A DNA stretch of 44,560 nt from Bacteroidaceae bacterium (GCA_017547165.1 JAFYQK010000018.1:1-44560); one strand, 5' to 3'; positions 8,567 to 17,759 are shown, numbered from the stretch's first letter. Translations and numbers: made by a program. Notes: generated from the sequence alone by a model not told the origin.

Positions 8567-9508
8567 TCAAAGCCTTATTTTATTATACTTATTGCTTATA
8601 TTCATGGCTAGTTGGGGAGACAATATATATATAAGAATAATGATTTTATTTTTTATGGAAATAGAATTAGATAATATTATTGATTTTATATTTGATAGTG
8701 CTTTAATTCTAATTTCAGCAGTATATAATGAATTAATATCTCTAAATGATTCGCAACAAGCATTTTTAATAAAAAATGATATTACATTTATTCTCTCTTG
8801 CTTATCTTTATAAATCTCATTTTCGTATAGAAAAGTATCTATGTCAAAACAAGTCATGTTTTTATACGATATTGGTTTGTGAGTTGCACTATCTAAACGC
8901 ATTCTATAGTTGTAGAAGCGCTTTCCTGTAATAACTACAGATTTTACAATGTTTAGCAAACAAGCCATTATGGCAAAATCTTCCCACATTACAATATTTG
9001 AAGGAAATCTAATCTCTTTAAAAAGACTGACTTTAAACATACATAGGCACAATGAAGCCCCTATTAACTTCTGTTTATAGAAATTATTCCTAGCTTGCTC
9101 TTGATTTAAGCAAATTGGTGTTGTAATATTTGTATTTTTATTAGAAATACAGCCATCAGAAATGGCAATATCTACTTTATATTCATTGATTAAATGCAGA
9201 AAATGTTCAAACATATCCTTTTCAATTGTGTCATCTGAATCTACAAAGCATATATAGTCTCCAGTCACAATATCCAATGCAGTATTTCTTGCTATACTTA
9301 CACCCTCGTTGGATTTATGTATGACCTTAAATCTTTTGTCTCGCGTTGAATATAAATCACAAATATCACCTGATTTATCAGTACTTCCATCGTTAACAAG
9401 TATAACCTCAAAATTATCATATGTCTGTGATACAATACTATTAAAACATTCATTTAAGTATGATTCTGTATTATATACAGGAACTATAACACTAATTTTA
9501 GGATTCAT
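8567..9508 (-). CDS. Family 2 glycosyltransferase
   Basis: A 313-aa GT2 protein. It begins ISVIVPVYNTESYLNEC, has VNDGSTDKSG (nucleotide site) and FVDSDD (DxD metal site), then KMWEDF-like acceptor residues (VMWEDFAI). The C-terminal 60 residues are lysine- and isoleucine-rich and may contact the membrane. The ATG overlaps the upstream pyruvyl-transferase stop by one base (TAATG). It is among the most AT-rich genes of the locus, which suggests acquisition by transfer. Confidence 0.9.
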   Translation of the reverse strand: MNPKISVIVPVYNTESYLNECFNSIVSQTYDNFEVILVNDGSTDKSGDICDLYSTRDKRFKVIHKSNEGVSIARNTALDIVTGDYICFVDSDDTIEKDMFEHFLHLINEYKVDIAISDGCISNKNTNITTPICLNQEQARNNFYKQKLIGASLCLCMFKVSLFKEIRFPSNIVMWEDFAIMACLLNIVKSVVITGKRFYNYRMRLDSATHKPISYKNMTCFDIDTFLYENEIYKDKQERINVISFFIKNACCESFRDINSLYTAEIRIKALSNIKSIILSNSISIKNKIIILIYILSPQLAMNISNKYNKIRL

Positions 9509-10581
9509 TATATTAATGCATTAATTAAAAAATTCAAACTCTCGGTTCTCTGTCTCTCCAGTTGTGCGTCAACGTATTGCCAATCAATCAAAGTATCTTT
9601 AAACTCTTTAAATTGTTTATCATCTACCAAACGATAATCTAATCCTAAAGGTGACAATAAAGATTTGAAACGTGTTCCTCCTCTTTCTGCGTTTACGATG
9701 GAATAGAAATTACGATGGAAAAGTATGGAAAAAACGGTACCATGGAAGGAGTCTGTAACAACCATTGAAGCATTCGCTATCATTGATAACCATTCTTCAA
9801 CAGACAATGTGGCATTCTTATCCGCACTTTTGATTATAACATTTAGTCCTTTATTTTTGGCCATGCTCTCTATGTATGCTTGCTTCTCTGGTGTGATGTT
9901 CAGAATATAGGCAAACAGATAGTCCTGTTCCTCTGTATTCTCATTTAGCAAAGGTTTATATGCCTCTGCTTCTGCTAAAATAGTGGGGTCCAGTACATGC
10001 TGGGCATTCACCCCAAGGTAAGTTCTGCAGAGTTCCACACCTGTTGCCTCTCTAACACTTATAGCATCAAGACGTTTTGCCAGCTTGGCGCATCGCTTTG
10101 TCAGTTCGGCATTGTATTCCCATGTGTCTACACCAAATGAAGCTGCGTATGCAATCTTTTTGATGCCATCAGGAACGAACTTAAGGAACATGTCTTCTAT
10201 ATAACTATTATAAATAGGTCGCCAGACTTGGTCGCTTCCTGTAATAACAGCATCGAAGTGCTCTTCACTTACAATCTTCTTGTTGTAGGAATGTACTATC
10301 CTTGTCCTGTCTATATGATTATTCACGAAATCTGCCATAATGGGATTCCTAAATGTAGGTATGGCAACATAAGGTCTGATTTGGGGACGCCTGCGCTTCA
10401 ATATTGCAATAAGCAACTGCTTGCAAATTGAAAGCAGATACCTTGTAAACGAAGTTCGTCCTACAAAATCTATTGTCTTTACTTCATGCCCAAGACGCTT
10501 GAGTACCTGTTGCAAGGCATAATTCTGCAACAGACCTCCGTAATTGTTATATAGCGGTTGGGTAACTATTCCTATTTTCAT
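9508..10581 (-). CDS. Polysaccharide pyruvyl transferase family protein
   Basis: About 357 aa, PF04230-type. Family hallmarks are IGIVTQPLYNNYGGLLQNYA at the N-terminus, ITGSDQVW near residue 110 and TDSFHGTVFSILF in the C-terminal half. It likely adds a pyruvate ketal from phosphoenolpyruvate to a capsule sugar, introducing negative charge. The ATG at 10581 was chosen over an in-frame TTG at 10608 because it gives the family N-terminus directly. It pairs functionally with the FrhB-like/acyltransferase gene upstream, a frequent combination in Bacteroidales capsule loci. Confidence 0.88.
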   Translation of the reverse strand: MKIGIVTQPLYNNYGGLLQNYALQQVLKRLGHEVKTIDFVGRTSFTRYLLSICKQLLIAILKRRRPQIRPYVAIPTFRNPIMADFVNNHIDRTRIVHSYNKKIVSEEHFDAVITGSDQVWRPIYNSYIEDMFLKFVPDGIKKIAYAASFGVDTWEYNAELTKRCAKLAKRLDAISVREATGVELCRTYLGVNAQHVLDPTILAEAEAYKPLLNENTEEQDYLFAYILNITPEKQAYIESMAKNKGLNVIIKSADKNATLSVEEWLSMIANASMVVTDSFHGTVFSILFHRNFYSIVNAERGGTRFKSLLSPLGLDYRLVDDKQFKEFKDTLIDWQYVDAQLERQRTESLNFLINALI

Positions 10582-10604
10582 ATTAAATTCTATTGTTTCT
10601 AACT

Positions 10605-12161
10605 TCAATTAGAGTCTTGATTACGCAAAGTTCTGTTCTTCACAATCCTTATATTATTAACAATCTGGTGCTTCATGTTTTGGCTTAATCCAATAAACCA
10701 AACACTTAAAAAAGTAGATATTAAACAAACAAAAAGTATTGTAATTAAGGAAATAAATTCCTTGCTTCCAAATAGAAGTTTTTTATTTGCATATATGACT
10801 ATAGGTAATAAGGAAGAGGCAAAAGTTACTTTAAAGCATAATAAAATAACTCTAAAAATTTCATTCCATTTATAGCCTGCATATTTTACTATCAAAAATG
10901 GTTTTATAAACATTCCTAAAACTACATATAAAGTCAATAAAATCCACGCCATTACAACAGGAGAATACCCAAATTTGAACATTACATATGTTAATGGAAA
11001 TGTCAAGATGCCTAGAATAGGACTAATCAGTGCATTCTCTTTTATACGTCCTATTGCATATAATGCTGTATAAAAAGAAGTATCAAAAACTTGAAACAAG
11101 CTAGATATTATTGCTAATTGCAAAAATATGACCGTATATTCGGGTACTTCTCTTAACCACATTTTTAAAAGGGGGTCTGCTAACAAACAAATAGGCAAAC
11201 ATAATGCCAACATCATATAATATGAATATTTTGTTGAACTTAGTAACAATGATTTACTACCCTGAATGTCACCAGAAGCTAATCTTTTTACAATTTGAGG
11301 ATTTGCGGCAGTCCTAAAATTTTGTACAAACTGATTTGCGGCCATGTTCACTTGATTGGCTAATGCACGTGCAGTTACAACAGCCGGAGAAAAAAACATA
11401 TTCAATACAATAATCAATCCTTGATTTTTCAAAGGCACAGAAATGCTACTGATCAAATTCCAAACAGAATAACTAGAAACTTCTTTGACTATCGATTTTT
11501 CTATAATAAATCTAAAATGCGTTTCTTCAAATCTCCTGACACAATAATGACGATAATATAATGCAGTTGCTATCTGAAGAATACATAAGAGGAGAGCATA
11601 CAACTTCAGCTTATCCCAATCAAAATAAGTTAACGAGTATACAATCAAAAGTTTTGTAAGCGTTTCAAATATACTTAAATAAGCATATACTCCCATCTTC
11701 TCATGACTAATAATAGACGCATTGTATGGAACTTGCGTAATTGTTACTACTGAGGTAATGACAGACAAATGATAAGTAAACAACGCGGCTTCCATTCTAC
11801 CATCAGGAATTACTAACTCGTTCTTGACAAACCATACCCCCAGCGTTTCTGCTAATATTACAATTAATACAGCAATAATAATGTGCAATGATAATAATGT
11901 CGAGAATGTCTTTTTAAGTTTTAAATAGTTACCGGTTCCTAACTCATATGTAAGAAAACGTGATGTACCATTACTTAAGGCTCCATTAACGAACGAAAGC
12001 ATAGCAACAATTCCTCCAACCGCTTGGTATGTACCAAAATCATCTACGCCTAACACCTCCAATATGATGCGAGAAGTATACAATGATACTAACATTGTAA
12101 ACATCATTCGGAAATATAAAAACAATGTATTTTTAGCTATTGTTTTATTGTTTGTCTGCAT
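10605..12161 (-). CDS. Polysaccharide flippase (Wzx-like, MATE/PST fold)
   Basis: A 518-aa integral membrane protein with roughly 12-14 hydrophobic segments, beginning NTLFLYFRMMFTMLVSLYTS and followed by the conserved LGVDDFGTYQAVGGIVAML. This is the usual start of Bacteroidetes lipopolysaccharide flippases. It would move the undecaprenyl-linked repeat unit across the inner membrane for the Wzy-like polymerase downstream. It is preceded by a 226-nt non-coding gap and ends 23 nt before the pyruvyl transferase ATG. Confidence 0.9.
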   Translation of the reverse strand: MQTNNKTIAKNTLFLYFRMMFTMLVSLYTSRIILEVLGVDDFGTYQAVGGIVAMLSFVNGALSNGTSRFLTYELGTGNYLKLKKTFSTLLSLHIIIAVLIVILAETLGVWFVKNELVIPDGRMEAALFTYHLSVITSVVTITQVPYNASIISHEKMGVYAYLSIFETLTKLLIVYSLTYFDWDKLKLYALLLCILQIATALYYRHYCVRRFEETHFRFIIEKSIVKEVSSYSVWNLISSISVPLKNQGLIIVLNMFFSPAVVTARALANQVNMAANQFVQNFRTAANPQIVKRLASGDIQGSKSLLLSSTKYSYYMMLALCLPICLLADPLLKMWLREVPEYTVIFLQLAIISSLFQVFDTSFYTALYAIGRIKENALISPILGILTFPLTYVMFKFGYSPVVMAWILLTLYVVLGMFIKPFLIVKYAGYKWNEIFRVILLCFKVTFASSLLPIVIYANKKLLFGSKEFISLITILFVCLISTFLSVWFIGLSQNMKHQIVNNIRIVKNRTLRNQDSN

Positions 12162-12387
12162 AAAATACTATAGAATAATATCTAAATTATTAAAGTAGAA
12201 CTTAGGAATTGTTTAACTTAACAATTTAATTACAACTAAATTTAAACAAAGAAAAAACTGAGGATGTATTTTCTTTGATACAGATAATTATTCCTCATTT
12301 CAAAATGCATATAAATGATGTCATGGATATATAATTAAACATATACAATCATTTGAATAATCTAAATATTAAATCTCGAAGACCTAT

Positions 12388-13281
12388 TCATAATATTGTA
12401 AAATCACAGTTATCTGGGTCATAACGTAATCGTGAATTGATATTTAATGAATCAATTCTTTGCATATCCTCGTTTAATATTTCAAAATCGAAAATATTCA
12501 TATTTTCTTTTTGACGCATAGCATTTAACGATCGGAAAACCGGAATAACTCCATTTTGTATATGCCAGCGAAGAATCAATTGGCTTATAGTCTTCCCATA
12601 TTTTAAAGAAAGTTTTTTCATTAGTGGAAGACGTATTAATCTTTCATCCAATCGAGCTAGAGGCGTATATGCTTCACATATTATACCCTTTTGACGTGAG
12701 TATTCAATCAATGTTTTTTGATTAAAAAGGGGATGAATTTCTATTTGATTTATTGATGGTGTTTCTCCGGTTTCGAATAACAGCAAATCAATGTGATGTT
12801 GATGACAATTGGAAACGCCTAAACATTTACATACACCTTCATTCCGCAGTTCAATCATTTGTTTCCAAGTCTCAACGAATTTACCAGTAACAGGCCAATG
12901 AAACATAAGTAAATCTATATAATCCGTCCCGAATCTCTCAATGCTACGATAAACTGCGTCCTTTATGTTTCCATCGTATTGAGTTCTGTTTGTTACACGA
13001 GTCGTTAGTATAAACTTATGTCTTTCTATAGATGATTCCTTTATGGCCTTACCTATCAAATCTTCTCGACCGTATGCTGCAGAATAATCAATAAAACGAT
13101 ATCCCGTATCTATTGCGTCACATATTGCATTATAGTAAAAGAATTCTTGTTTTTTATACTTTATTTTATTTTTAATTTTTCCTAAAAGAGATGTTTGGTA
13201 TTTGAAACCGCGTGTCAACATTCCTGGTCCAAAACATAAACTGGGTACTTGTTGACCATTATTTAGAGAAAAGTAAATCAT
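12388..13281 (-). CDS. Aldo/keto reductase family protein
   Basis: About 297 aa, (beta/alpha)8-barrel aldo/keto reductase. D and Y of the catalytic tetrad are in FIDYSAAYG and the histidine is in LLMFHWP. At the expected catalytic lysine the sequence reads LTTRVTN, so lysine appears replaced by arginine. It could reduce a sugar intermediate or aldehyde with NADPH, but the altered residue makes classical activity uncertain. ATG at 13281 was chosen over an upstream TTG; it lies 13 nt after the upstream stop. Its place in the capsule operon suggests a role in making an unusual sugar. Confidence 0.8.
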   Translation of the reverse strand: MIYFSLNNGQQVPSLCFGPGMLTRGFKYQTSLLGKIKNKIKYKKQEFFYYNAICDAIDTGYRFIDYSAAYGREDLIGKAIKESSIERHKFILTTRVTNRTQYDGNIKDAVYRSIERFGTDYIDLLMFHWPVTGKFVETWKQMIELRNEGVCKCLGVSNCHQHHIDLLLFETGETPSINQIEIHPLFNQKTLIEYSRQKGIICEAYTPLARLDERLIRLPLMKKLSLKYGKTISQLILRWHIQNGVIPVFRSLNAMRQKENMNIFDFEILNEDMQRIDSLNINSRLRYDPDNCDFTIL

Positions 13282-13294
13282 ATATATATCATTA

Positions 13295-15127
13295 TTAATA
13301 CCATTCAATATTTTTCTTGATTACTTTGGCCGGAACACCTGCGACCAAACTGCGTGGAGGCACACTCTTGGTAACGACAGCATTGGTTGCAACGACTGAA
13401 CCTTCACCAATAGTAACGCCTGGCATTATAGTACAACCGGAACAAAGCCATACATGATCTTCAATGTGTACCGGGGCATGATTGACATAGCTGTCATTTA
13501 CTATTACATGAGCACCATTATAATCACGGATAGACACATTACGACCGATACGTACTCCATTGCCAATGGTAATTTCTTTGGCACACATTATCGATAAGTT
13601 TACATTTGAAGCACCTTGGCCTATTGTAAGTGTACCGCCATTGACTATTTCTATATATGCACCATAACATAGATTATATGGACCTACTCCGTATCTGGTC
13701 AACGGACCATTGTGTGTTCTAAAGGTTGTATTGGCAGTCATTCGCAGACATGTGGGAAGTTTCATCCCCCTGACGGGATTGTTGCCGAATACTATCGGCA
13801 TTCCCAAATCAATCTTCGCCGAAGGATGTACATCAAATACAGCACTAGGCATGGTGTAGATTACATTACCTTCCTTGAAAGAAGATTTTGTATTGGTACG
13901 AGTATTGAGTCTTATTAATTTATAATATGAACTTATTGAAAACCTGAATTTAGAAAACAGGAAGTAATAAGGTTTTATGATTTTAATGATTCTTTGCTTA
14001 ATACTCTGTTTATATGCATTATAAGGAAAATATTTTTCTGTAACCTCTTCGAATGTCCCCTTATCTAAATCTATAAAGAATTGTTCCCTATCAATCTTAC
14101 CTGGTGAAAGAGGAGAAACCAAGGCAGGATTCCCTGGAAGTATAGATTGGAACGAAGTCTCACGATATTCCAACTTGTCTTTTACCAATTCAAAAAAGTC
14201 TTCGCCCTTCTTAGAATTCAGAAGAATCATTGATGTACCGATATTATTATCCAAATTGGAATCTACCTTCTCAATGCCCCAATAATCGGCTATTGTAATA
14301 TCTGACATTCTTGGGAAACCTTTGTACTGACACGTGTAACAAGAGGGACGGCAATACACATTGGTATGGTAACCACGACGGAAGTCATCTTCCATGCTCA
14401 CGCCATAATATACGGCCCCATTATCGAATACAACCTTACGGGTCAGATTACGCCAACCCAATTCCTTGTTCTTGGCCTTTACATAAACGACTTTGCCTCC
14501 ATGCTTGCGCTCCAAGGAGTCAAGATACTTACGATATACTTTGGGAGAGTTCACTCCTCGGCAAATAAAATCTACTATAATCAGGTTCTCATAGTCCTTG
14601 CGAAGAAAAGAACGCAGTGCTGCCATCTGACAAGGTGTACCACAAGCAAGCACCCTCTCTCCATTGCGCAATAATGTACGAATCTCTGTATATAATCCTT
14701 CTGCCTTGCTCTGAAGATACTTGGAACTCCTTAACTTTACCAAATCCTTGGGATTGTTTGAGATATAATTACGTACAGAAAAATTATCATTATATATAGC
14801 ACCGCTAACATAGCCTCCCTGTTCATACATTGCATCTGCCAATGCCGAGAAGGCACCACCTGAAGTGCTGTCCCAGCGCACATCCATTCGTTTGTGTATA
14901 GCGGCAATAGTCTTGGCGGGGGTGTGATAGTCATTCTTTTTTAACTGATCAATATTCAGTTCAGGACATATCTTTACACAAAGTCCACACTCTATACATT
15001 GATTTGCATTAACCTCTGGATACCAAAAACCCTCGATATCTGTTTTTAATGTAATTGCTTTATGTGAACAAACATCTACACATGCACAGCAACCACAACA
15101 CTTTGACTTATCGGTTATATTTATCAT
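13295..15127 (-). CDS. Fusion: FrhB-like Fe-S domain plus hexapeptide acyltransferase
   Basis: A 610-aa two-part protein. Residues about 1-60 hold two 4Fe-4S clusters (CCGCCACVDVC and CIECGLCVKIC). Residues about 60-390 match the F420 hydrogenase/dehydrogenase beta-subunit family (GTPCQMAALRSFL, CRGVNSPKVY, SDITIADYWG). After a linker, residues about 430-610 form a left-handed beta-helix acyltransferase (IGNGVRIGRNVSI, VTIGEGSVVATNAVV, VAGVPAKVIKK). FrhB-like proteins are common in Bacteroidales capsule loci next to pyruvyl transferases but are normally separate. The reading frame is continuous, so this is a true fusion, probably for acylation of the glycan coupled to a redox step of unknown nature. 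Confidence 0.85.
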   Translation of the reverse strand: MINITDKSKCCGCCACVDVCSHKAITLKTDIEGFWYPEVNANQCIECGLCVKICPELNIDQLKKNDYHTPAKTIAAIHKRMDVRWDSTSGGAFSALADAMYEQGGYVSGAIYNDNFSVRNYISNNPKDLVKLRSSKYLQSKAEGLYTEIRTLLRNGERVLACGTPCQMAALRSFLRKDYENLIIVDFICRGVNSPKVYRKYLDSLERKHGGKVVYVKAKNKELGWRNLTRKVVFDNGAVYYGVSMEDDFRRGYHTNVYCRPSCYTCQYKGFPRMSDITIADYWGIEKVDSNLDNNIGTSMILLNSKKGEDFFELVKDKLEYRETSFQSILPGNPALVSPLSPGKIDREQFFIDLDKGTFEEVTEKYFPYNAYKQSIKQRIIKIIKPYYFLFSKFRFSISSYYKLIRLNTRTNTKSSFKEGNVIYTMPSAVFDVHPSAKIDLGMPIVFGNNPVRGMKLPTCLRMTANTTFRTHNGPLTRYGVGPYNLCYGAYIEIVNGGTLTIGQGASNVNLSIMCAKEITIGNGVRIGRNVSIRDYNGAHVIVNDSYVNHAPVHIEDHVWLCSGCTIMPGVTIGEGSVVATNAVVTKSVPPRSLVAGVPAKVIKKNIEWY

Positions 15128-15141
15128 ACTATATCATTTTT

Positions 15142-15172
15142 GTAAACGTCCTATTTTAAATACCACCTTTTA
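15142..15172 (-). repeat. Leader repeat, copy 1 (before the FrhB-like fusion)
   Basis: GTAAACGTCC-ATTTTA-TACCACC-TTA is shared with 16419-16450 (about 25 of 31 positions, same orientation). Each copy lies 14-28 nt upstream of the ATG of a leftward gene. The copies bracket the frameshifted acyltransferase. Confidence 0.65.
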
Positions 15173-15352
15173 AAGATGCCTTTGAGCACCTTTAAAGAGT
15201 AGTACGATAATTTGGTTGATTAATTTTTAAGTTTTTTCATTTTGCAAATGCCAATAGTTGCAGGCATTAGTTTGCATAATTAAGATGTTGGCTTTCTATT
15301 CTCTTATTATTTGCTGATTGAACGTCCATTTTACTTTAAAGGATTGCTATCA
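15173..15352. other. Non-coding gap in the capsule locus
   Basis: AT-rich sequence between the fusion gene and the 3' end of the broken acyltransferase. A third, short GAACGTCCATTTTA near 15324 resembles the leader repeats on either side. No promoter or terminator was recognised. Confidence 0.45.
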
Positions 15353-16391
15353 TTATTGAAATTTTATCCCGAATAAATATTTTGCTAATATAGGACTTGT
15401 ACGTATAATGCTACTTATTACCAAGCACACACCTACAATAATTATAGAAAGTGAACCTCCAATAGCAATTTCCAATACAGAATTATTACCAATAGATAGC
15501 ATTTCTCTGATCTGCGGTAATTTTGGTAACAAGAAATAATGTATAAGATAAATATCAAGAGTTCTTTTTCCAATGTATTGAAGTACCTTGCCAAATATTC
15601 TATCATAAGAAAAAGAATGTTGGTAAAATCTGAACGAATTATATACAATAAGCAGTCCAAGGAACCCTATAGTTAGACTAGTAATAAGGTCAAGAGATCT
15701 GTATAAAATACCATTACTTATATTTGGGAAGATGTAATGACGGTTTACATAAAACAACAGAACATACAAGACAATAATTGCAAGAGAGAAATGTTTGTGA
15801 GATATAATCCTATTAAATATTGATTTATACATAGAACAAATATATCCAAATGCAATATATGGAAAATAACGAAATGTATTATGAAGACTTAATATGTTTC
15901 CGACTTCATCAAGAACAGGTGAAGACCTTAAGAGAAATTTTGCAGCAATCATTATAGAAAGTTTTGCCATTGGAGTTGTAAACCAATAAATTTAGAGTGT
16001 TAATGATGATAAACATCTCCCACAACACGATAGTAAACCAATACCCCAACTTAAGATTGTGACTAGCAAAAGTATAAATATTAGAATTGAGATGTATGTA
16101 TGTATAAATCACTCCCCAAATAAGGGTTGGAATTAACATCGTGCTGAATTTGTTTTTAAACATTTTCAACCATGTGTTTAGATTCCATTCTATGTTTGGT
16201 TTATATCCAATAAACCCACTGATAAAGAAGAACAATGGCATAAAAAATGAAACTATCAAATCTCCTAGTGGAGATGGGGATGGAAAACCAAAGGAGAATA
16301 GTTCTACGTGAGAGAACACAACTAATATCATTGTAAAACCACGTAGTGCATCGATGTATTCAATTCTTGGGGGGGTGATGAGTTGAGACAT
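15353..16391 (-). pseudogene. Membrane acyltransferase (Acyltransferase_3 type), frameshifted
   Basis: Two overlapping frames make one family member. The first (ATG at 16391) has IEYIDALRGFTMILVVFSHV, the N-terminal signature of OafA-like acyltransferases with the catalytic-site histidine of the first membrane segment. The second, from about 15970 to 15353, carries the remaining membrane helices, including RTLDIYLIHYFLLP. They are joined by a one-base shift somewhere in 15909-15990, where the N-terminal frame runs into a stop. Together they give about 345 aa, normal for the family. It would O-acylate the glycan. The lesion could be a genuine inactivation, a phase-variable indel or an assembly error; no homopolymer longer than four is evident at the junction. 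Confidence 0.75.
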
Positions 16392-16418
16392 ATTTATATG
16401 GTAAAAAGTAGAATAAAA

Positions 16419-16450
16419 GTAAACGTCCAATTTTAGTATACCACCCTTAG
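16419..16450 (-). repeat. Leader repeat, copy 2 (before the acyltransferase)
   Basis: Partner of 15142-15172. It lies in the UpxY-acyltransferase gap, 28 nt before the ATG at 16391. The adjoining TTAGCGAACGGAAAGG also resembles TTAGCGAACAGAAATG at about 19760. Confidence 0.65.
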
Positions 16451-16508
16451 CGAACGGAAAGGTGAAAATTATTTCTTCTTAAGAATGGTGTCTCTTAATC
16501 TCTAATCG

Positions 16509-17246
16509 TTAATCGTTTCCTATTGGGGTGAGGAAGGCGGTGGGGATATAGGCGGTTGCTATGGTGATGAGGCCGGGGATGATGACGGCAACTCGTTGTT
16601 GACCTTGATAGCGGGCGACACGACCTGTGATGCCGGCGAAGCGGCCTTGCGTAATGAGGACTTCCTGACCTTTATGGAAATGGGTGTCGTTCTGGGGTAC
16701 TATGGCTATGTTACCATCGTCGATGGCGCAGAGTATGCGGAGACTTTCCATCTGGCGGTCAGGGACAATGAGTGGCCTACTGACCAGAGTGCCATTGAAG
16801 CGCTCGGGGGCGTAATAGAAGCGGAGGTATGGAAGGTTATGGTTGTCATAGACGAACTGTTCTATTTCTTGCTGGGTGCCGTAGGCAAAGAGGATGTTGG
16901 GGATGCGTGACATCTGTTGGGCCACGCGTTTGCCGTCGACTTCCTTGTACTCGGTGATGGTGGGGAGATAGGCTGTGCCTCCGTGGGTGGTGATGTAATC
17001 GTAGGCTTGGCGTTCGCGTGAGTAGGTGGTGCGGAGGGCAAACCAGTTTTTAACGGTGAGAGGTGAACGGTAAGGGGTGAGCGGAGTAGTTGGGGAAAGG
17101 GTGTTTTGGGTGGACACCCCTGTTTTTGAACTTGGCTTGGCGATGGTGTCGCGAGCTTCGGTTTCGGGGAGGGCATCAGAGGTAAGTCTGGTGCAGGAAA
17201 GGTTACTGGCCGTTCCGGGTATGACTACATCTGTTGGTACAGACAT
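16509..17246 (-). CDS. upxY: UpxY-family NusG-like antiterminator
   Basis: About 245 aa. The NusG N-terminal domain starts at WFALRTTYSRERQAYDY and the C-terminal KOW domain at KGQEVLITQGRFAGITGRV. UpxY proteins bind RNA polymerase and prevent early termination of the long capsule operon they head, acting on their own locus. An extra stretch of about 65 residues precedes the NusG domain; its end (TLSPTTPLTPYRSPLTV) is encoded by an ACGGTGAGAGG-type low-complexity repeat, unlike normal UpxY proteins, which begin within a few residues of the NusG domain. ATG at 17246 was preferred to a TTG at 17270. Confidence 0.88.
   Translation of the reverse strand: MSVPTDVVIPGTASNLSCTRLTSDALPETEARDTIAKPSSKTGVSTQNTLSPTTPLTPYRSPLTVKNWFALRTTYSRERQAYDYITTHGGTAYLPTITEYKEVDGKRVAQQMSRIPNILFAYGTQQEIEQFVYDNHNLPYLRFYYAPERFNGTLVSRPLIVPDRQMESLRILCAIDDGNIAIVPQNDTHFHKGQEVLITQGRFAGITGRVARYQGQQRVAVIIPGLITIATAYIPTAFLTPIGND
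17055..17098 (-). repeat. ACGGTGAG-type low-complexity repeat inside upxY
   Basis: Contains ACGGTGAGAGGTGAACGG and GGGGTGAGCGGAGT on the plus strand, the same words as the tandem array at 19375-19490. It is translated in frame in the UpxY N-terminal extension. Confidence 0.7.
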
Positions 17247-17387
17247 TTTGTATAATCCTATGCTGTCCAAGACTGAACTGCTGGATGGAAAATACGTTGT
17301 TGTTTTGCGTGCAGAAGACTCGTTCTGCTATGCAAAAAGGGGAATATTATCTATTTACTTTTGTCTTTCGACTGTTGTATAATCACT

Positions 17388-17759
17388 CTATTGTTCTGTT
17401 AACTCTTTATACCAGGCATTGAAGGACTGGGAGTTTAGTGATTTGGTTGGCAATTGAAGGAAATGATGCTGCTTTGTCTGCTTGGAAAACATCTTAACAT
17501 CGTTGTTTGAGATGGTGTTGAAGATGAGTGGGAAGGGACGGTCCTTGAGGCGTATTACAACGGTGGAATTGACATTGTCGGAAATCTGCTCGAGCTGATA
17601 TGCGGATTTCTCGAATGCAACCCAATATTCTCCAATGTTGTAGAGATTGATATTATTGGTGTTATCGTTCTCTTTGGAGAGAATATCAGAGAGGTCTTGT
17701 GCGATGAGTGTCTCAATTCGCATAAGATTCTGCATTCTTGGTGTTGATGCGTTATTCAT
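17388..17759 (-). CDS. Hypothetical protein, first gene of the capsule operon
   Basis: A 123-aa, mostly soluble protein with no family I recognise. It is polar and asparagine-rich in the first half, with IGEYWVAFEKSAYQLEQI and a beta-strand-like TVVIRLKDRPFPLIF in the middle. It is the first gene downstream of the invertible promoter and precedes upxY by about 140 nt. In Bacteroides loci upxY is accompanied by upxZ, an inhibitor of other UpxY proteins; this protein occupies a similar regulatory place, but I see no convincing sequence match to UpxZ. Function unknown. Confidence 0.65.
   Translation of the reverse strand: MNNASTPRMQNLMRIETLIAQDLSDILSKENDNTNNINLYNIGEYWVAFEKSAYQLEQISDNVNSTVVIRLKDRPFPLIFNTISNNDVKMFSKQTKQHHFLQLPTKSLNSQSFNAWYKELTEQ

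Noticed and set aside
17355-17362. Plus-strand TACTTTTG as a promoter between upxY and the first capsule gene
   Set aside because: It reads against both flanking genes, with no gene in its path and no -33 partner; probably chance.
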